Assembly: GCF_024296865.1 (NCBI RefSeq)
Contig: NZ_CP101134.1
Coordinates: forward strand, 2,294,001-2,358,000
Origin: Sphingobacterium sp. LZ7M1
GTDB taxonomy: Bacteria > Bacteroidota > Bacteroidia > Sphingobacteriales > Sphingobacteriaceae
Direction of reading: 5' to 3'
Length of the DNA stretch: 64,000 bases
Shown in pieces: positions 33,951-43,020 of the stretch. Position 1 is the first letter of the stretch. Each line of letters opens with the position of its first letter. A program made the position numbers and the translations under genes. The notes under the pieces are model-generated. The model saw nothing but the letters and a program-made list of their open reading frames with translations. It was not told the DNA's origin and ran no database searches.

Positions 33951-34889
33951 ATGAAGAAGAACCTATTTGAGATTTTATTAACCATGTTCTGTATTGGTTT
34001 AATAATCCAAATCCTAATGATGATGGAAAGTATTGAATTTCCAATATCCTTAATATTTGGGCCTCTTCTATATTTAGCCTATTTAGATCAACTTGATGTA
34101 AATATAACCTTAAGCAGAGCACTGCCTCATATTATTCCATTTACCATTGTTGCTGCCATTTTCTTTCTGGTAAAACCTTCCATTCCATCTATCTATCAAC
34201 ATGTTTATTTCATTTCGACGTTGATTTCGATGTTTACATATCCTTCCATTGTTATCTTTTCCAAGAAAAAAGAAAGTCTGTTTTTAAATGAAAGGAATCT
34301 GATTCTACTTGAGATACTAGCCTTACTGGGCTTTGCCATATTTTTCTTCATCAATATTATCTACATCAACCATTTATCTAACAACTTCTCCAACAGACAT
34401 GCTCAATTAGTTATTGTTGCCATCCTATTGGTAAATGTGGCCGTTTTGACTTGGTTTCTTGTCAGCAATAGATTTCTGAGCAGTAGTCAAGAAAAACAAC
34501 AAGCATTATCACTTGCATCTGTATATGATTTTAATATTAAGGACCAAGAATTACATCTGATCAAAAACAAGATTGCCCAGAGCATGGAACTGGAACACTT
34601 ATATCTTGATGCCCATTTAACCTTGGACCGATTAAGCAAACAAACTTCTATTGATAAGGAAAAGATTGAATATTATTTAGAGATGATCCTGGATTCCAAT
34701 TTTGAAGATTGGTTGGCGTCTTATCGAGTCCAACATGCTGTCAACTTAATCCATGCAGATTCTGGAAATTTAAAACTTGAATTCTTGGCGGATTTAAGTG
34801 GTTTCGATTCCAGAACTACTTTTAATAAATATTTCAAATTATATGTTGGAGAATCTCCATCTAATTATAGGAATAAATTAATTAAATAG
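33951..34889 (+). CDS. Membrane-associated AraC-type transcriptional regulator
   Basis: A 312-residue protein with about six hydrophobic helices in residues 5-180 and an AraC/XylS double helix-turn-helix at the C-terminus (about 205-312; LTLDRLSKQTSIDKEKIEYYLE and LAD LSGFDSRTTFNKYFK). A membrane sensor fused to an AraC DNA-binding domain is a recurring Bacteroidota design. The next gene of similar design starts 3 bp after its stop, so they form an operon. The target genes and ligand are unknown. Confidence 0.82.
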   Translation: MKKNLFEILLTMFCIGLIIQILMMMESIEFPISLIFGPLLYLAYLDQLDVNITLSRALPHIIPFTIVAAIFFLVKPSIPSIYQHVYFISTLISMFTYPSIVIFSKKKESLFLNERNLILLEILALLGFAIFFFINIIYINHLSNNFSNRHAQLVIVAILLVNVAVLTWFLVSNRFLSSSQEKQQALSLASVYDFNIKDQELHLIKNKIAQSMELEHLYLDAHLTLDRLSKQTSIDKEKIEYYLEMILDSNFEDWLASYRVQHAVNLIHADSGNLKLEFLADLSGFDSRTTFNKYFKLYVGESPSNYRNKLIK

Positions 34890-34892
34890 CAT

Positions 34893-35984
34893 ATGTTGAT
34901 TTTTTTCATCTACTCAGCAATTATCGTCATATGCCTCCTCAGCTATCAGATATACAGCAACCTTCCCCAAAAAGGTCTGTTTGAGAAAATCCTGTCTTTG
35001 CTGATCATTACCCTTTTGATCCATACTGTTTTTGCCGCCCTTTTCCGTGATATCATTCCAGGTTATAAATATGTGGACTTAGGAGCACCATTTGGCCTAC
35101 TCTATGGACCTTTCCTATATTTTGGATATCTGGCATTTAAATATAAAAGGGTAACTGGAAAAACTATCCTAATCCATGGTTTTCCTTTTTTGATAATGTC
35201 CGTCATTTTTATCATTTTTTTATCCAGTGAATTTATTCGATTCCAATACGGTAAATTGTATTATGTTGTTCTTTACAGCATGTTCGGTTTATCCTGGATC
35301 TTATATCCAATTTCAGTATTGTTGAAAGGTAATATATCTGATTTCTTACAACTTGACACCAAAAGGCTTTACTATTACTTTATCATACTTCTATTGGTAT
35401 TAGCGGCATTTATTATCCCCACCATCATGTCAAGCTTCATTGATAAATTTGATGTGGGCAAACCTGTTTCAGGAGTTACCGTGTATTTTATCATGATGAT
35501 AGGGGTTAGTATGATTTACAATTATTTATTCCGAACCTTGGTTTCTCAGGTTCGGCCTCAAGGATTTCCATTGTCAAATCACAGTTTCAAGAAAAATGAA
35601 ACACCGGAGTATTCATTAAAGGTCAATCAAAACGTAAAAGAATCACCATATAAAGAGAAGATCCTACAATACCTAGAAGAGAAAAGATATTTAAGTCCAG
35701 AATTTAATATTGATGTTATGGCCAGAGATTTGAAAATCTCTCGACCTTTGATTTCCCAATTTTTTAAAGATTATTTTAATCAAAATGCTTTGAAAACTAT
35801 TAATGCCCTCCGTGTCGAGGAAGTGTGTAAAGAGTTGAGCAAAGAAGATTTTGATATAAATATAGATGAACTGGCATTACGCTGCGGGTTTAGTTCAAGG
35901 GCTTCATTCTATAGGAATTTTAACCTAGAAAAGAAATGTACACCTATTGAATATAGAGAAATGGTTATTCCAAATTTGAATTAA
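34893..35984 (+). CDS. Membrane-associated AraC-type transcriptional regulator
   Basis: A 363-residue protein with about seven hydrophobic helices (residues 1-220), a short polar linker, and a C-terminal AraC-type domain (about 245-355). The two HTH units are VMARDLKISRPLISQFFKDYF and LALRCGFSSRASFYRNF. The sensor region resembles that of the preceding gene in layout rather than close sequence, suggesting paralogues that diverged. The next gene starts 1 bp after the stop. Confidence 0.82.
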   Translation: MLIFFIYSAIIVICLLSYQIYSNLPQKGLFEKILSLLIITLLIHTVFAALFRDIIPGYKYVDLGAPFGLLYGPFLYFGYLAFKYKRVTGKTILIHGFPFLIMSVIFIIFLSSEFIRFQYGKLYYVVLYSMFGLSWILYPISVLLKGNISDFLQLDTKRLYYYFIILLLVLAAFIIPTIMSSFIDKFDVGKPVSGVTVYFIMMIGVSMIYNYLFRTLVSQVRPQGFPLSNHSFKKNETPEYSLKVNQNVKESPYKEKILQYLEEKRYLSPEFNIDVMARDLKISRPLISQFFKDYFNQNALKTINALRVEEVCKELSKEDFDINIDELALRCGFSSRASFYRNFNLEKKCTPIEYREMVIPNLN

Positions 35985-35985
35985 T

Positions 35986-37518
35986 ATGGGATGCATTAGG
36001 ATTTTGAGCTATTTATTGCTGTGGATACTTCCTTTTCAGGTTTATTCCCAAAGGACGGTGTTTGAGAAAAGGTATGCTGCAGTTCGTTCCGAATTTCTTG
36101 CCAATAATTATGAAGAAGCCCTTCGCGTTGCGGATTCATTGGAACAAATTTCAACATCGGAAACTTCTAAAATCCGATCAAAATCTCTTTTAGCTTTAGT
36201 TCATCAAAGCATTGGAACCTATTCTATAGCAATTAATTATGCTAAACAAGCAGATCGGCTTTCTGACCTTATAGGTCTTTCGGATTTTGAAGCCAGCAGC
36301 GCATTAGTTCTTGCATCAATATACAGAGATATTGGTATACATGAAGAAGTCAGCCGATATATCCATAGAGCCAAGGCCAATATTAAATCTGTTAATGATA
36401 GCCTGGTCAGGAACCAGCTCGATATTTGGGTCCTTCAAGAAGAAGCCTATCAATACATAAATCAGAAAAGGTATGTTGATGCCTTAGAATGTATGAATTT
36501 AGCCGTTAACAAAAAAGGTTATATTGACTTTAACAACCCTCGATCCTTATTAATTAGATCCAAAAACTATTTAATAATTGCGCAATGTTACATGGAGATG
36601 GGTAATTATGAGGAAAGCCTAACGTACCTTAAAATGGTCATGGATGAAGTTTATGGCTTCGAACATATCATTAAGGCTTTTACCTATCAATTCCTGGCTG
36701 ACAGCTATTTTCATTTGGGTCAACAGGAAAACGCCAGGAAGTATTTAGATCTCGTAATTCCTTATGTAAATGGGTCTAATAACCTCTACCTTAAGAAAGA
36801 ATACTACTTTTTAGAAGCAAAATATCAAAGAAATATCGACAGGAATGATCTAGCTATACAATTTGTGGACAAATTCAACCAAATCGAAGAACAAAAAAGA
36901 AATAGCGCGGAGATCATTAGCAATAACCTGATTAAGGAAAACTTACAGGAAATTAAATCCCTAAAAAGAAATAATGTCATTCTGGTTTGGTCGATTGTTA
37001 TCAGTATATGTGTATTTATTCTCTTTTATATGATCAAGGTAAAACCTAAATCAAATAAAAATGAAAATATTTATGCAGGTTTGGCTCCTTTGGCTGAAAT
37101 TTCCAACCCGAGCAAACCTCATACGAAGGATCTGCATACTAATTTAGAGGTACAGATATCCCTGGAAACCGAAACGAGACTGGTCAAGAAGCTTAATGAT
37201 CTGGAAGATGACCATTTTTTCTTGAACAAGAATATTACTTTAGGCTGGTTGAGCAATAAACTGAACAGCAATCAGAAGTATATATCCTATGTAATACGAA
37301 AATATAAGAATCAACATTTCAATGATTATATATTGAATTTGAGGATCCAATATATAGTTCAGCAATTAGAGTCCAACAAGGCTCTATTGGACTATAAACT
37401 GTCTTACCTTGCGGATATGGCTGGGTTTACATCACATAGTAAATTCACACTAGCCTTTAAATCCGTAATGGATACTACACCATCCTTATTTATTGAGGAG
37501 TTAAAACAGAAGCACTAA
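35986..37518 (+). CDS. TPR-containing membrane regulator with an AraC-type domain
   Basis: A 510-residue protein with an N-terminal signal peptide or anchor (1-21, ending VYSQ). A periplasmic TPR-like helical repeat region (about 25-320) includes SLTYLKMVMDEVYGFEHI and FLADSYFHLGQQENARKYLD. A transmembrane helix follows (about 326-348), then a cytoplasmic AraC-type domain (about 400-505; LGWLSNKLNSNQKYISYVIR, LADMAGFTSHSKFTLAFK). This inside-out sensor layout resembles hybrid membrane regulators of Bacteroidota. It is the third gene of the regulator operon and closes it. Confidence 0.83.
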   Translation: MGCIRILSYLLLWILPFQVYSQRTVFEKRYAAVRSEFLANNYEEALRVADSLEQISTSETSKIRSKSLLALVHQSIGTYSIAINYAKQADRLSDLIGLSDFEASSALVLASIYRDIGIHEEVSRYIHRAKANIKSVNDSLVRNQLDIWVLQEEAYQYINQKRYVDALECMNLAVNKKGYIDFNNPRSLLIRSKNYLIIAQCYMEMGNYEESLTYLKMVMDEVYGFEHIIKAFTYQFLADSYFHLGQQENARKYLDLVIPYVNGSNNLYLKKEYYFLEAKYQRNIDRNDLAIQFVDKFNQIEEQKRNSAEIISNNLIKENLQEIKSLKRNNVILVWSIVISICVFILFYMIKVKPKSNKNENIYAGLAPLAEISNPSKPHTKDLHTNLEVQISLETETRLVKKLNDLEDDHFFLNKNITLGWLSNKLNSNQKYISYVIRKYKNQHFNDYILNLRIQYIVQQLESNKALLDYKLSYLADMAGFTSHSKFTLAFKSVMDTTPSLFIEELKQKH

Positions 37519-38148
37519 AATAGTTCATTGTTATTTTCTTAAAACAGCTTGTGCAAGCAGGTGAATGAATAACTTCACATTTAATTTATAGGTTAATATT
37601 ATCAAATAAAAGGGGTTAGGGGGGTGGACATTCCTTAATTTTAACAGGTATTCATCTACCATTTTCACCTAATTTCTTCTACAGATCTCTTCCAATCTAA
37701 AAATCAACCAAAATATTGCAGCTCTTTAGACTAAATTTTTGCTAAAATCAACTAATTATAGCTGTTTATAACAGATAAATCAAGGATACATGGTTAAATA
37801 TTCCTTGATAATGATCATAAATTGTCCAAAAGGGCGTATGTCCACCTCCATTTAAGTCTAATAATTTGCTGGAAATATTGTGCAAATTTTCAATTTCCTG
37901 AAAATCAACAATTAATATAATCAAATCAAATAGAGGCTTATAATAAATTGACAAACAGATTGTTATATAGTTTTAAGACATGTCTTATTATTGCAATTAG
38001 ACAATTAAAATGTTTTATGGGACATACTTTTTTGGGGACTAGATGTAATTTTGATTAATCACAAACGAGGAATTAACTAACATGAAAAATGCAGGCTAAT
38101 TCCGCTATTAATACGCCAACTAACTATTAATAACAAATATTAAAGAAT
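37519..38148. other. Long AT-rich intergenic region
   Basis: No convincing coding sequence. GGTGGACAT (37623-37631) and ATGTCCACC (37838-37846) form a 9-bp inverted repeat about 206 bp apart. A five-codon frame, MKNAG, begins at 38082 but has no support. The promoter of the HEAT-repeat gene is probably in the right half, yet I find no clean TAnnTTTG. Confidence 0.35.
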
Positions 38149-39306
38149 ATGTATCTAGGTTATTACCTTCAATTTTATCTGTTATATGTACAGGCAAAAT
38201 TATGGAGTTATCCTTCCTTAACAAGGTTAACAATTGTAATCTTCGTATCCATAATCTTAGTTCTGATTATTAATCAATTGAGAAACCTGTTTTTCGAGGC
38301 AAAATATAATCAGGATGATCAAACATTTAGACCCTTTAAAGAGAGACTGGAGAGTTCTATCAATGATATCCTCATGAATAGAAATAATCTCTCGGAACAG
38401 AATGTCTTAAATGAATTTGAATCGATCTATAATATAAAAGGATCCAGAAGAGGCTTAAAGTTCCTATCCAAGTTATTGATCCAAGCCAACCTAAAATCTA
38501 AAATTGGAAAGGTCGCTTTTAATGATAATAACTATAATATCATTTTGAACACCTACGGACTCATTAATTTCTGGGAATTAGAACTTGTATCCAATAATCT
38601 GAATAGAATTTTTAAGGCAAAAAAGAATCTGGATGACCTGAAGAGCAATTATCAGCAACAGATCCTTCATATTTCAGCGCATAACCTCCCGAACAGGTTA
38701 AATAATAAAGGGCCGCAAAAGATTTCGAAAACTGAGAATCACGAACCCTATAAATTCTTGGACGAAAGTTTTATCAATGAATTTAATCCGCTGGATGAAA
38801 TTCTCGTTCACCAATTTTTAATGGTGAAAGCTGATGCAGGCCGTTTACCGCTCTTGAGCAGATGGGTGAGGAACTCGACGAATACAGCTTTCAGGATTTT
38901 TATGATTAAAGAAATTTCATTTTTTAATCAACGTGGCTGTGGAGCTATATTAGCCAGTTTGCTGCATAATGAACCCTGTAATGATATCCGCTTGGCCATT
39001 ATTGAAACATTGATCTGTTTAAAGCACAAACAGAGTGAATCACATATCATCGCCTGTTACCATTCCAGCAACAAAAAGGTGAAAAAAGCCATTATTAGGG
39101 CCGTTACTGAGTTTAAAACAAAATTTGGACTGGAGTTCCTGAATGAAATTTTCTTTGAATCCAAAGACAGTGCGCTAAAGGAAGAGTTAATCCAAGCCAT
39201 GAAAATCATTAGAAATCACCGTGATACCGAAACTCAGGAAAAAACAACAACGGACACATTCTTTGAAGAAGCTCTAACGAAACAAATAAACTACCAAATA
39301 GGGTAA
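38149..39306 (+). CDS. Membrane-anchored HEAT-repeat-like protein
   Basis: A 385-residue protein with one N-terminal transmembrane helix (about 25-48), followed by a charged helical region. The C-terminal half consists of repeated helix pairs that look like HEAT/ARM repeats (about 225-350; LASLLHNEPCNDIRLAIIETLICL, IIRAVTEFKTKFGLEFLNEI). Such proteins often scaffold other membrane proteins. In many Bacteroidota similar proteins accompany a glycosyltransferase; none is present here. A solo AraC-type HTH gene follows 60 bp downstream. Confidence 0.7.
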   Translation: MYLGYYLQFYLLYVQAKLWSYPSLTRLTIVIFVSIILVLIINQLRNLFFEAKYNQDDQTFRPFKERLESSINDILMNRNNLSEQNVLNEFESIYNIKGSRRGLKFLSKLLIQANLKSKIGKVAFNDNNYNIILNTYGLINFWELELVSNNLNRIFKAKKNLDDLKSNYQQQILHISAHNLPNRLNNKGPQKISKTENHEPYKFLDESFINEFNPLDEILVHQFLMVKADAGRLPLLSRWVRNSTNTAFRIFMIKEISFFNQRGCGAILASLLHNEPCNDIRLAIIETLICLKHKQSESHIIACYHSSNKKVKKAIIRAVTEFKTKFGLEFLNEIFFESKDSALKEELIQAMKIIRNHRDTETQEKTTTDTFFEEALTKQINYQIG

Positions 39307-39366
39307 ATCACCATATTAATAACAAACCGAATAACTATCAAATTAATTAACACTATCTATTCTATT

Positions 39367-39768
39367 ATGATTGACAACGTTCCAACTATCAAAAAGGAGT
39401 ATATGAACCCAGACACGGAGAATAAGATTCTGGCAGCACTTACTCAATGGGAAGCACAGGAATCATATTTAAATCCTTCTTGTTCTATAACCACTGCGTC
39501 CAAGGAGATAGGATGTAATTCTAAATATCTTTCCTTCGTAGTAAATAAAAACAAGAAAATTGATTTCCCAAATTATGTAAATAATTTAAGACTGGATTTC
39601 TTGAACAATTATTTAAGAACAGTGGAAGAGGCTAGAAATTTTAAATTAACGTATTTAGCTGCACTCTCAGGCTTCTCATCCTATGGAAAATTTGCTAAGA
39701 GCATTAAAGATCGAACTGGATTCAATCCAACCCAGTTTATCGTTTTCTTTGATGAAAAGATCGCTTAA
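39367..39768 (+). CDS. Solo AraC-type DNA-binding domain protein
   Basis: A 133-residue protein made almost entirely of an AraC-type double HTH (about 20-125; ASKEIGCNSKYLSFVVNKN and LAALSGFSSYGKFAKSIKDRTG). The HTH resembles the C-terminal domain of the TPR-regulator at 35986-37518. There is no sensor or membrane segment, so it may be a truncated paralogue or a diffusible partner. An internal start at Met13 is possible. It stands 60 bp after the HEAT-repeat gene. Confidence 0.75.
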   Translation: MIDNVPTIKKEYMNPDTENKILAALTQWEAQESYLNPSCSITTASKEIGCNSKYLSFVVNKNKKIDFPNYVNNLRLDFLNNYLRTVEEARNFKLTYLAALSGFSSYGKFAKSIKDRTGFNPTQFIVFFDEKIA

Positions 39769-39780
39769 TTAGCAAAAGTT

Positions 39781-39813
39781 AATCCTAAAGTCAAGATCAT
39801 TGGCTTTAGGATT
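39781..39813. terminator. Candidate terminator hairpin
   Basis: AATCCTAAAG...CTTTAGGATT is a 10-bp perfect stem beginning at 39781, extended by CAA/TTG pairing inside. The T-tract is weak (TTTCCTTT). Confidence 0.55.
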
Positions 39814-39836
39814 TCCTTTATGAGTATGGCTTATGC

Positions 39837-40364
39837 CTATGCAGTGTGGTCCATATGATGTAATAAATTCAGGGTGACCAATAGTTGTCCATAATGTCTT
39901 TGTGCATGCTCTGCAGCATGGAACAGGAGACCGATTTGCGTTGTAGGTATCTTTTTTCTACCCAAGAACCGTTCTTCGGTTAGGCTGTCCGGATTGATGC
40001 GCTTTAATGCCGCTATAAAAACTTCAACAGTCCTTTCCAAATTACCCTTTAAGTCTTCCAAACATAGGTTGTCATTTCGTTGCCCCTCTTGACTGAGAGA
40101 ATCAAATTGCTCTTCATTTAAGGATTCCCCCCGCGAATAGGTCATCAATCGATCTATTACTCCGGCTATATGCTGTAAATGAAATGCAATTGATGCCATG
40201 CCATATGGCTTGATCCATAATTGTTTTTCATATTTGTCTGAGTTAATTTTTTGGATATCTTCATTGACCTGCAATATGGCATGTGCGACAGGTTGAAGCA
40301 AAGCTGGAACTTGAGGGATTGGACCTCGCATCCATACTTCTGGTTGTTTTTCTTCTGCGTCCAT
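39837..40364 (-). CDS. DinB-family (YfiT-like) protein
   Basis: A 175-residue four-helix-bundle protein. The start at 40364 is chosen because the longer frame (to 40403) would overlap the upstream gene's stop. The DinB metal-binding pattern is visible as FHLQHIAGVIDRL (first His pair) and HAAEHAQRHYGQ near the C-terminus. Relatives act as thiol transferases or have no known reaction. The stop of the SMR-like gene lies 10 bp upstream, so co-transcription is likely. Confidence 0.82.
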   Translation of the reverse strand: MDAEEKQPEVWMRGPIPQVPALLQPVAHAILQVNEDIQKINSDKYEKQLWIKPYGMASIAFHLQHIAGVIDRLMTYSRGESLNEEQFDSLSQEGQRNDNLCLEDLKGNLERTVEVFIAALKRINPDSLTEERFLGRKKIPTTQIGLLFHAAEHAQRHYGQLLVTLNLLHHMDHTA

Positions 40365-40374
40365 CTTAATTAAA

Positions 40375-40713
40375 TTAGTTTTGACTGATTGATTTATCAC
40401 CAAAAGTGACCATTACCATGCCCACAATGATGATCAATGACCCCAATATCTGCATCCAACTTAATGATTGCTTGAACCATAACGCCATGGCCAATTGCAC
40501 GGTTAAAAAGGTTCCGCCTGAACAAAGAGCTATTACTATAGGCTGTGGAACGGTTTTGAATAATTGGACCAAAAACCAGGAAGCAGAAAGTAGGATGATG
40601 TTCCCACCGATCAATGCCATCCACTGATATTTCGGTTGAATACCTCCATATTTGAAAATAATACTTGAACTGATCTGGCAGAGCCAAAATCCAATAAAGA
40701 AGAGAGCTTTCAT
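40375..40713 (-). CDS. Small four-helix membrane transporter (EamA/SMR-like)
   Basis: A 112-residue protein with four hydrophobic helices, the size of small multidrug resistance (SMR) and half-size EamA/DMT transporters. The pattern IVIALCSGGTFLTVQLAMALWF and the final ILGSLIIIVGMVMVTFGDKS resemble DMT family helices. A Glu in helix 1, as in EmrE, is not seen, so drug export is doubtful. It is probably a dimer. The DinB-like gene follows 10 bp downstream. Confidence 0.72.
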   Translation of the reverse strand: MKALFFIGFWLCQISSSIIFKYGGIQPKYQWMALIGGNIILLSASWFLVQLFKTVPQPIVIALCSGGTFLTVQLAMALWFKQSLSWMQILGSLIIIVGMVMVTFGDKSISQN

Positions 40714-41302
40714 AAGGGTAATTTTACAACCTGAATTTAGAATATATTTTATGAAAATTAAAGCTTAGGATAGAATAGAAACTCAATTTTTTAAATCTGG
40801 GAAAAGGGGCTAAGGTAGGGCTACATTATTTCTATGGCTCCCGTATCGGTGGAAAGGATACAGGAGCTCAATAGAAATAGTAGTAAAGAGATTATGGAGA
40901 TTCTTTGTGGACTTTATCTAAAGTCAAATAATGCCTATCAATAATTATTTAGAATGATTATAAATAACACTACAAACTTTACCCTTTCTCAGGACAGTTC
41001 AAAATAATTTTATAACGTAAAAGGAAAAATTAGGGACGCTATCCGAAAAAAAACAATCAGCCAAAAGAGCAATCTTGATTCTGCAGGATCAGTGAGGAAT
41101 CTGTATGGTTCTGCCCCTCATGACCTTGTCATTCTCAATCGAAGATTGAGGACCTGTACGCTATTGCCATCCGTAATTGATTATGTCTGTAAAATTCTGA
41201 GACACTTCCATTCTCAGGACGGCAGTAAGGGAGTAAAATGATAACTTTCCTATAGAAAGGAAACAGTTCGTTCGCTCTGCTAGCAAAGACATGGATTTAA
41301 AC
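40714..41302. other. Long intergenic region, only a doubtful 36-codon ORF
   Basis: About 590 bp without a convincing gene. An ORF at 40834-40944 (+) would encode 36 residues starting MAPVSVERIQ, with no supporting signals. The base composition from about 41030 to 41280 is less AT-rich than other spacers here, so a decayed gene or a structured RNA is possible, but I see no conserved pattern, tRNA or repeat pair to support either. Confidence 0.3.
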
Positions 41303-41305
41303 AAA

Positions 41306-41335
41306 AAAGGAGCTAAGTTTTAATTTAGCTCCTTT
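41306..41335 (-). terminator. Intrinsic terminator of the GIN-domain gene
   Basis: AAAGGAGCTAA (41306-41316) pairs with TTAGCTCCTTT (41325-41335). On the minus strand a T-run follows. Confidence 0.9.
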
Positions 41336-41354
41336 GATTCATTCTTAAAATACT

Positions 41355-42101
41355 TTATAGCTGGCTAACCGAACCACCTGATGAATGATTGACTGATTTA
41401 GACTTTGGATTACCAGAATATTCGACTTTTGCACCAGATGAAACATTTGCGTTTAATTCATTCGATACATTGATTTTCAATCCGGCACCTGAACTACCAT
41501 TAACCGTTAAATTTGTGGTTTTCAAGTTCTGTAAAAATGCTTTACCATTTGAGGACATATTTACAGTGGTCTGTTTGGCCAAACCAGATAAGGTCAATTC
41601 TCCAGAACTGGAAGCATTGATTGCCAATTTCTCGGTCTTTAATTCCCCTGACATTTTACCGGCAGAACTTAGGTTTATTTCCGATGAGGTAGCTTCAACC
41701 TTTCCAGTTTTCAATTTTCCCGCAGAGGAAAGGTCTGCATTGAAATTATTGACACTTATTGGATCTAAAATCTCTAATGATCCTGATGAACTGATTGCTA
41801 TCGAATTAATGGTAGAGTTGCTGTACACAGTAACTTTCAATGAATTAGCATTTCTGATATTACTGCCTCTTTTTACCTGGATCTTTAAATTGCCACCCTT
41901 GACCTCAGTTACAATTTTATTTAATAGATCTTGTCTTGAAACATCGACTACCACTTCATTTTTAGAGGACTTGATAAACTTAGCTTGAATACCTGAAGCA
42001 ACCGAAATCCCTGAAATATTACCGATTTTTCTAGTTTCATGATGCTGCGCATGCGCCATTGTAATAAAGGCTAACATGATGACTGTTAGTGTAATTTTCA
42101 T
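41355..42101 (-). CDS. Secreted GIN-domain protein (DUF2807)
   Basis: A 248-residue protein with a signal peptide (cleavage near MAHAQ, residue 19). A repetitive Ser/Gly/Ala-rich right-handed beta-helix-like region follows: LSSAGKLKTG, LSSAGKMSGEL, SSSGELTLSG, SSNGKAF and SSGAKVEYSG. This is the putative auto-transporter adhesin head GIN domain (PF10988), common in Bacteroidota. Its function is unknown, possibly surface adhesion. It is divergent from the Crp-like regulator gene. Confidence 0.9.
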   Translation of the reverse strand: MKITLTVIMLAFITMAHAQHHETRKIGNISGISVASGIQAKFIKSSKNEVVVDVSRQDLLNKIVTEVKGGNLKIQVKRGSNIRNANSLKVTVYSNSTINSIAISSSGSLEILDPISVNNFNADLSSAGKLKTGKVEATSSEINLSSAGKMSGELKTEKLAINASSSGELTLSGLAKQTTVNMSSNGKAFLQNLKTTNLTVNGSSGAGLKINVSNELNANVSSGAKVEYSGNPKSKSVNHSSGGSVSQL

Positions 42102-42280
42102 TTTTTATAATTGATTAGTTTAAAGCTGCAATATCCAACAGCTTTCTAGCCATAAATGTAATTAATTTTTTATAAAATATCTTTTTGAATGGACCCCTTT
42201 AACCAAAAAAATAATGCATAATTCATTTGTTTAGGCCAATTAAAAACAATATTTTCAATGTTTATCAGCAGAAATTTCCG

Positions 42281-42841
42281 ATGACCCTATTAAAATATTT
42301 TAAGGAACTTTACCATATCAATGATGAGCTCGAACAATTCTTTGATTCTATTATTGAAATCAAGGAATATGCTAAAGGGGATGTAATCTTTGAGCCTGAT
42401 ACTTACTTAAGATATATTTATTTTATCGAATCTGGATTTACCAGGATTTACTATTATAAAAACAAAAGAGAAATAACACATTATTTCTTTGGTCCAAATA
42501 CCTTTGGAACCGGTATTGAAAGTGTCTTTTATAAAAAGCCATCTCTTTTTGGCTTTCAGGCATTGGCTCCTTCCAAGGTCTGTTTGATTCCGTTTGCTGC
42601 AATTGAAGAACTTTCTAATACAGATATTACTGTCAATAAGATTATTCAGAAAGTCCTTTTAGACTCCCTGATAAACTTTTCCAATAGGTTTTACAAAACG
42701 CAGTTTGAAACTGCGCATGAGCGTTATAATGCGCTGATTGAGGAAAATCCGGAGTTATTCCAAAATGCGTCTTTAGGTCACATCGCATCATACCTTGGCA
42801 TTTCCCAACAGACACTATCGGTAATACGAGGGATCAAATAG
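42281..42841 (+). CDS. Crp/Fnr-family transcriptional regulator
   Basis: A 186-residue protein. The ATG at 42281 is chosen over the earlier in-frame start at 42227, because MTLLKYFKEL begins the normal Crp-type N-terminus. A cyclic-nucleotide-binding-like beta-roll occupies about 20-110 (KEYAKGDVIFEPDTYLRYIYFIESG), and a C-terminal helix-turn-helix lies at about 165-186 (LGHIASYLGISQQTLSVIR). The cNMP-contacting Arg-Ser motif is not seen, so the ligand is unknown. It lies 179 bp upstream of the TolC/HlyD/ABC operon and may control it. Confidence 0.87.
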   Translation: MTLLKYFKELYHINDELEQFFDSIIEIKEYAKGDVIFEPDTYLRYIYFIESGFTRIYYYKNKREITHYFFGPNTFGTGIESVFYKKPSLFGFQALAPSKVCLIPFAAIEELSNTDITVNKIIQKVLLDSLINFSNRFYKTQFETAHERYNALIEENPELFQNASLGHIASYLGISQQTLSVIRGIK

Positions 42842-43020
42842 TAATTTTTCTATATAAGCCTGCAGCTAATTTTATCTTCCTTACTCAATAAGATCATTTT
42901 AATGGTATTTATTATGGATTGAATTTTAGATTAATGTTCTTTTTTAAGATATCTGAAATTTATTCATCTAAAACACTTGCATCTTTGTCTTGTTAAAAGA
43001 TTAAGTCAAACTGATTCAAA

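Noticed and set aside
37623-37846. Inverted repeat GGTGGACAT / ATGTCCACC as ends of a mobile or invertible element
   Set aside because: Arms of 9 bp about 206 bp apart, with no recombinase, promoter or target duplication nearby, can occur by chance.
40986-41220. Direct repeat TTCTCAGGAC (40986 and 41211) as a remnant of a mobile element
   Set aside because: Ten bases twice in a 600-bp spacer with no transposase fragment is not enough to claim an element.
41389-41988. 199-residue plus-strand ORF opposite the GIN-domain gene
   Set aside because: The repetitive minus-strand protein keeps the opposite frame open; the GIN-domain protein has a signal peptide and family repeats.
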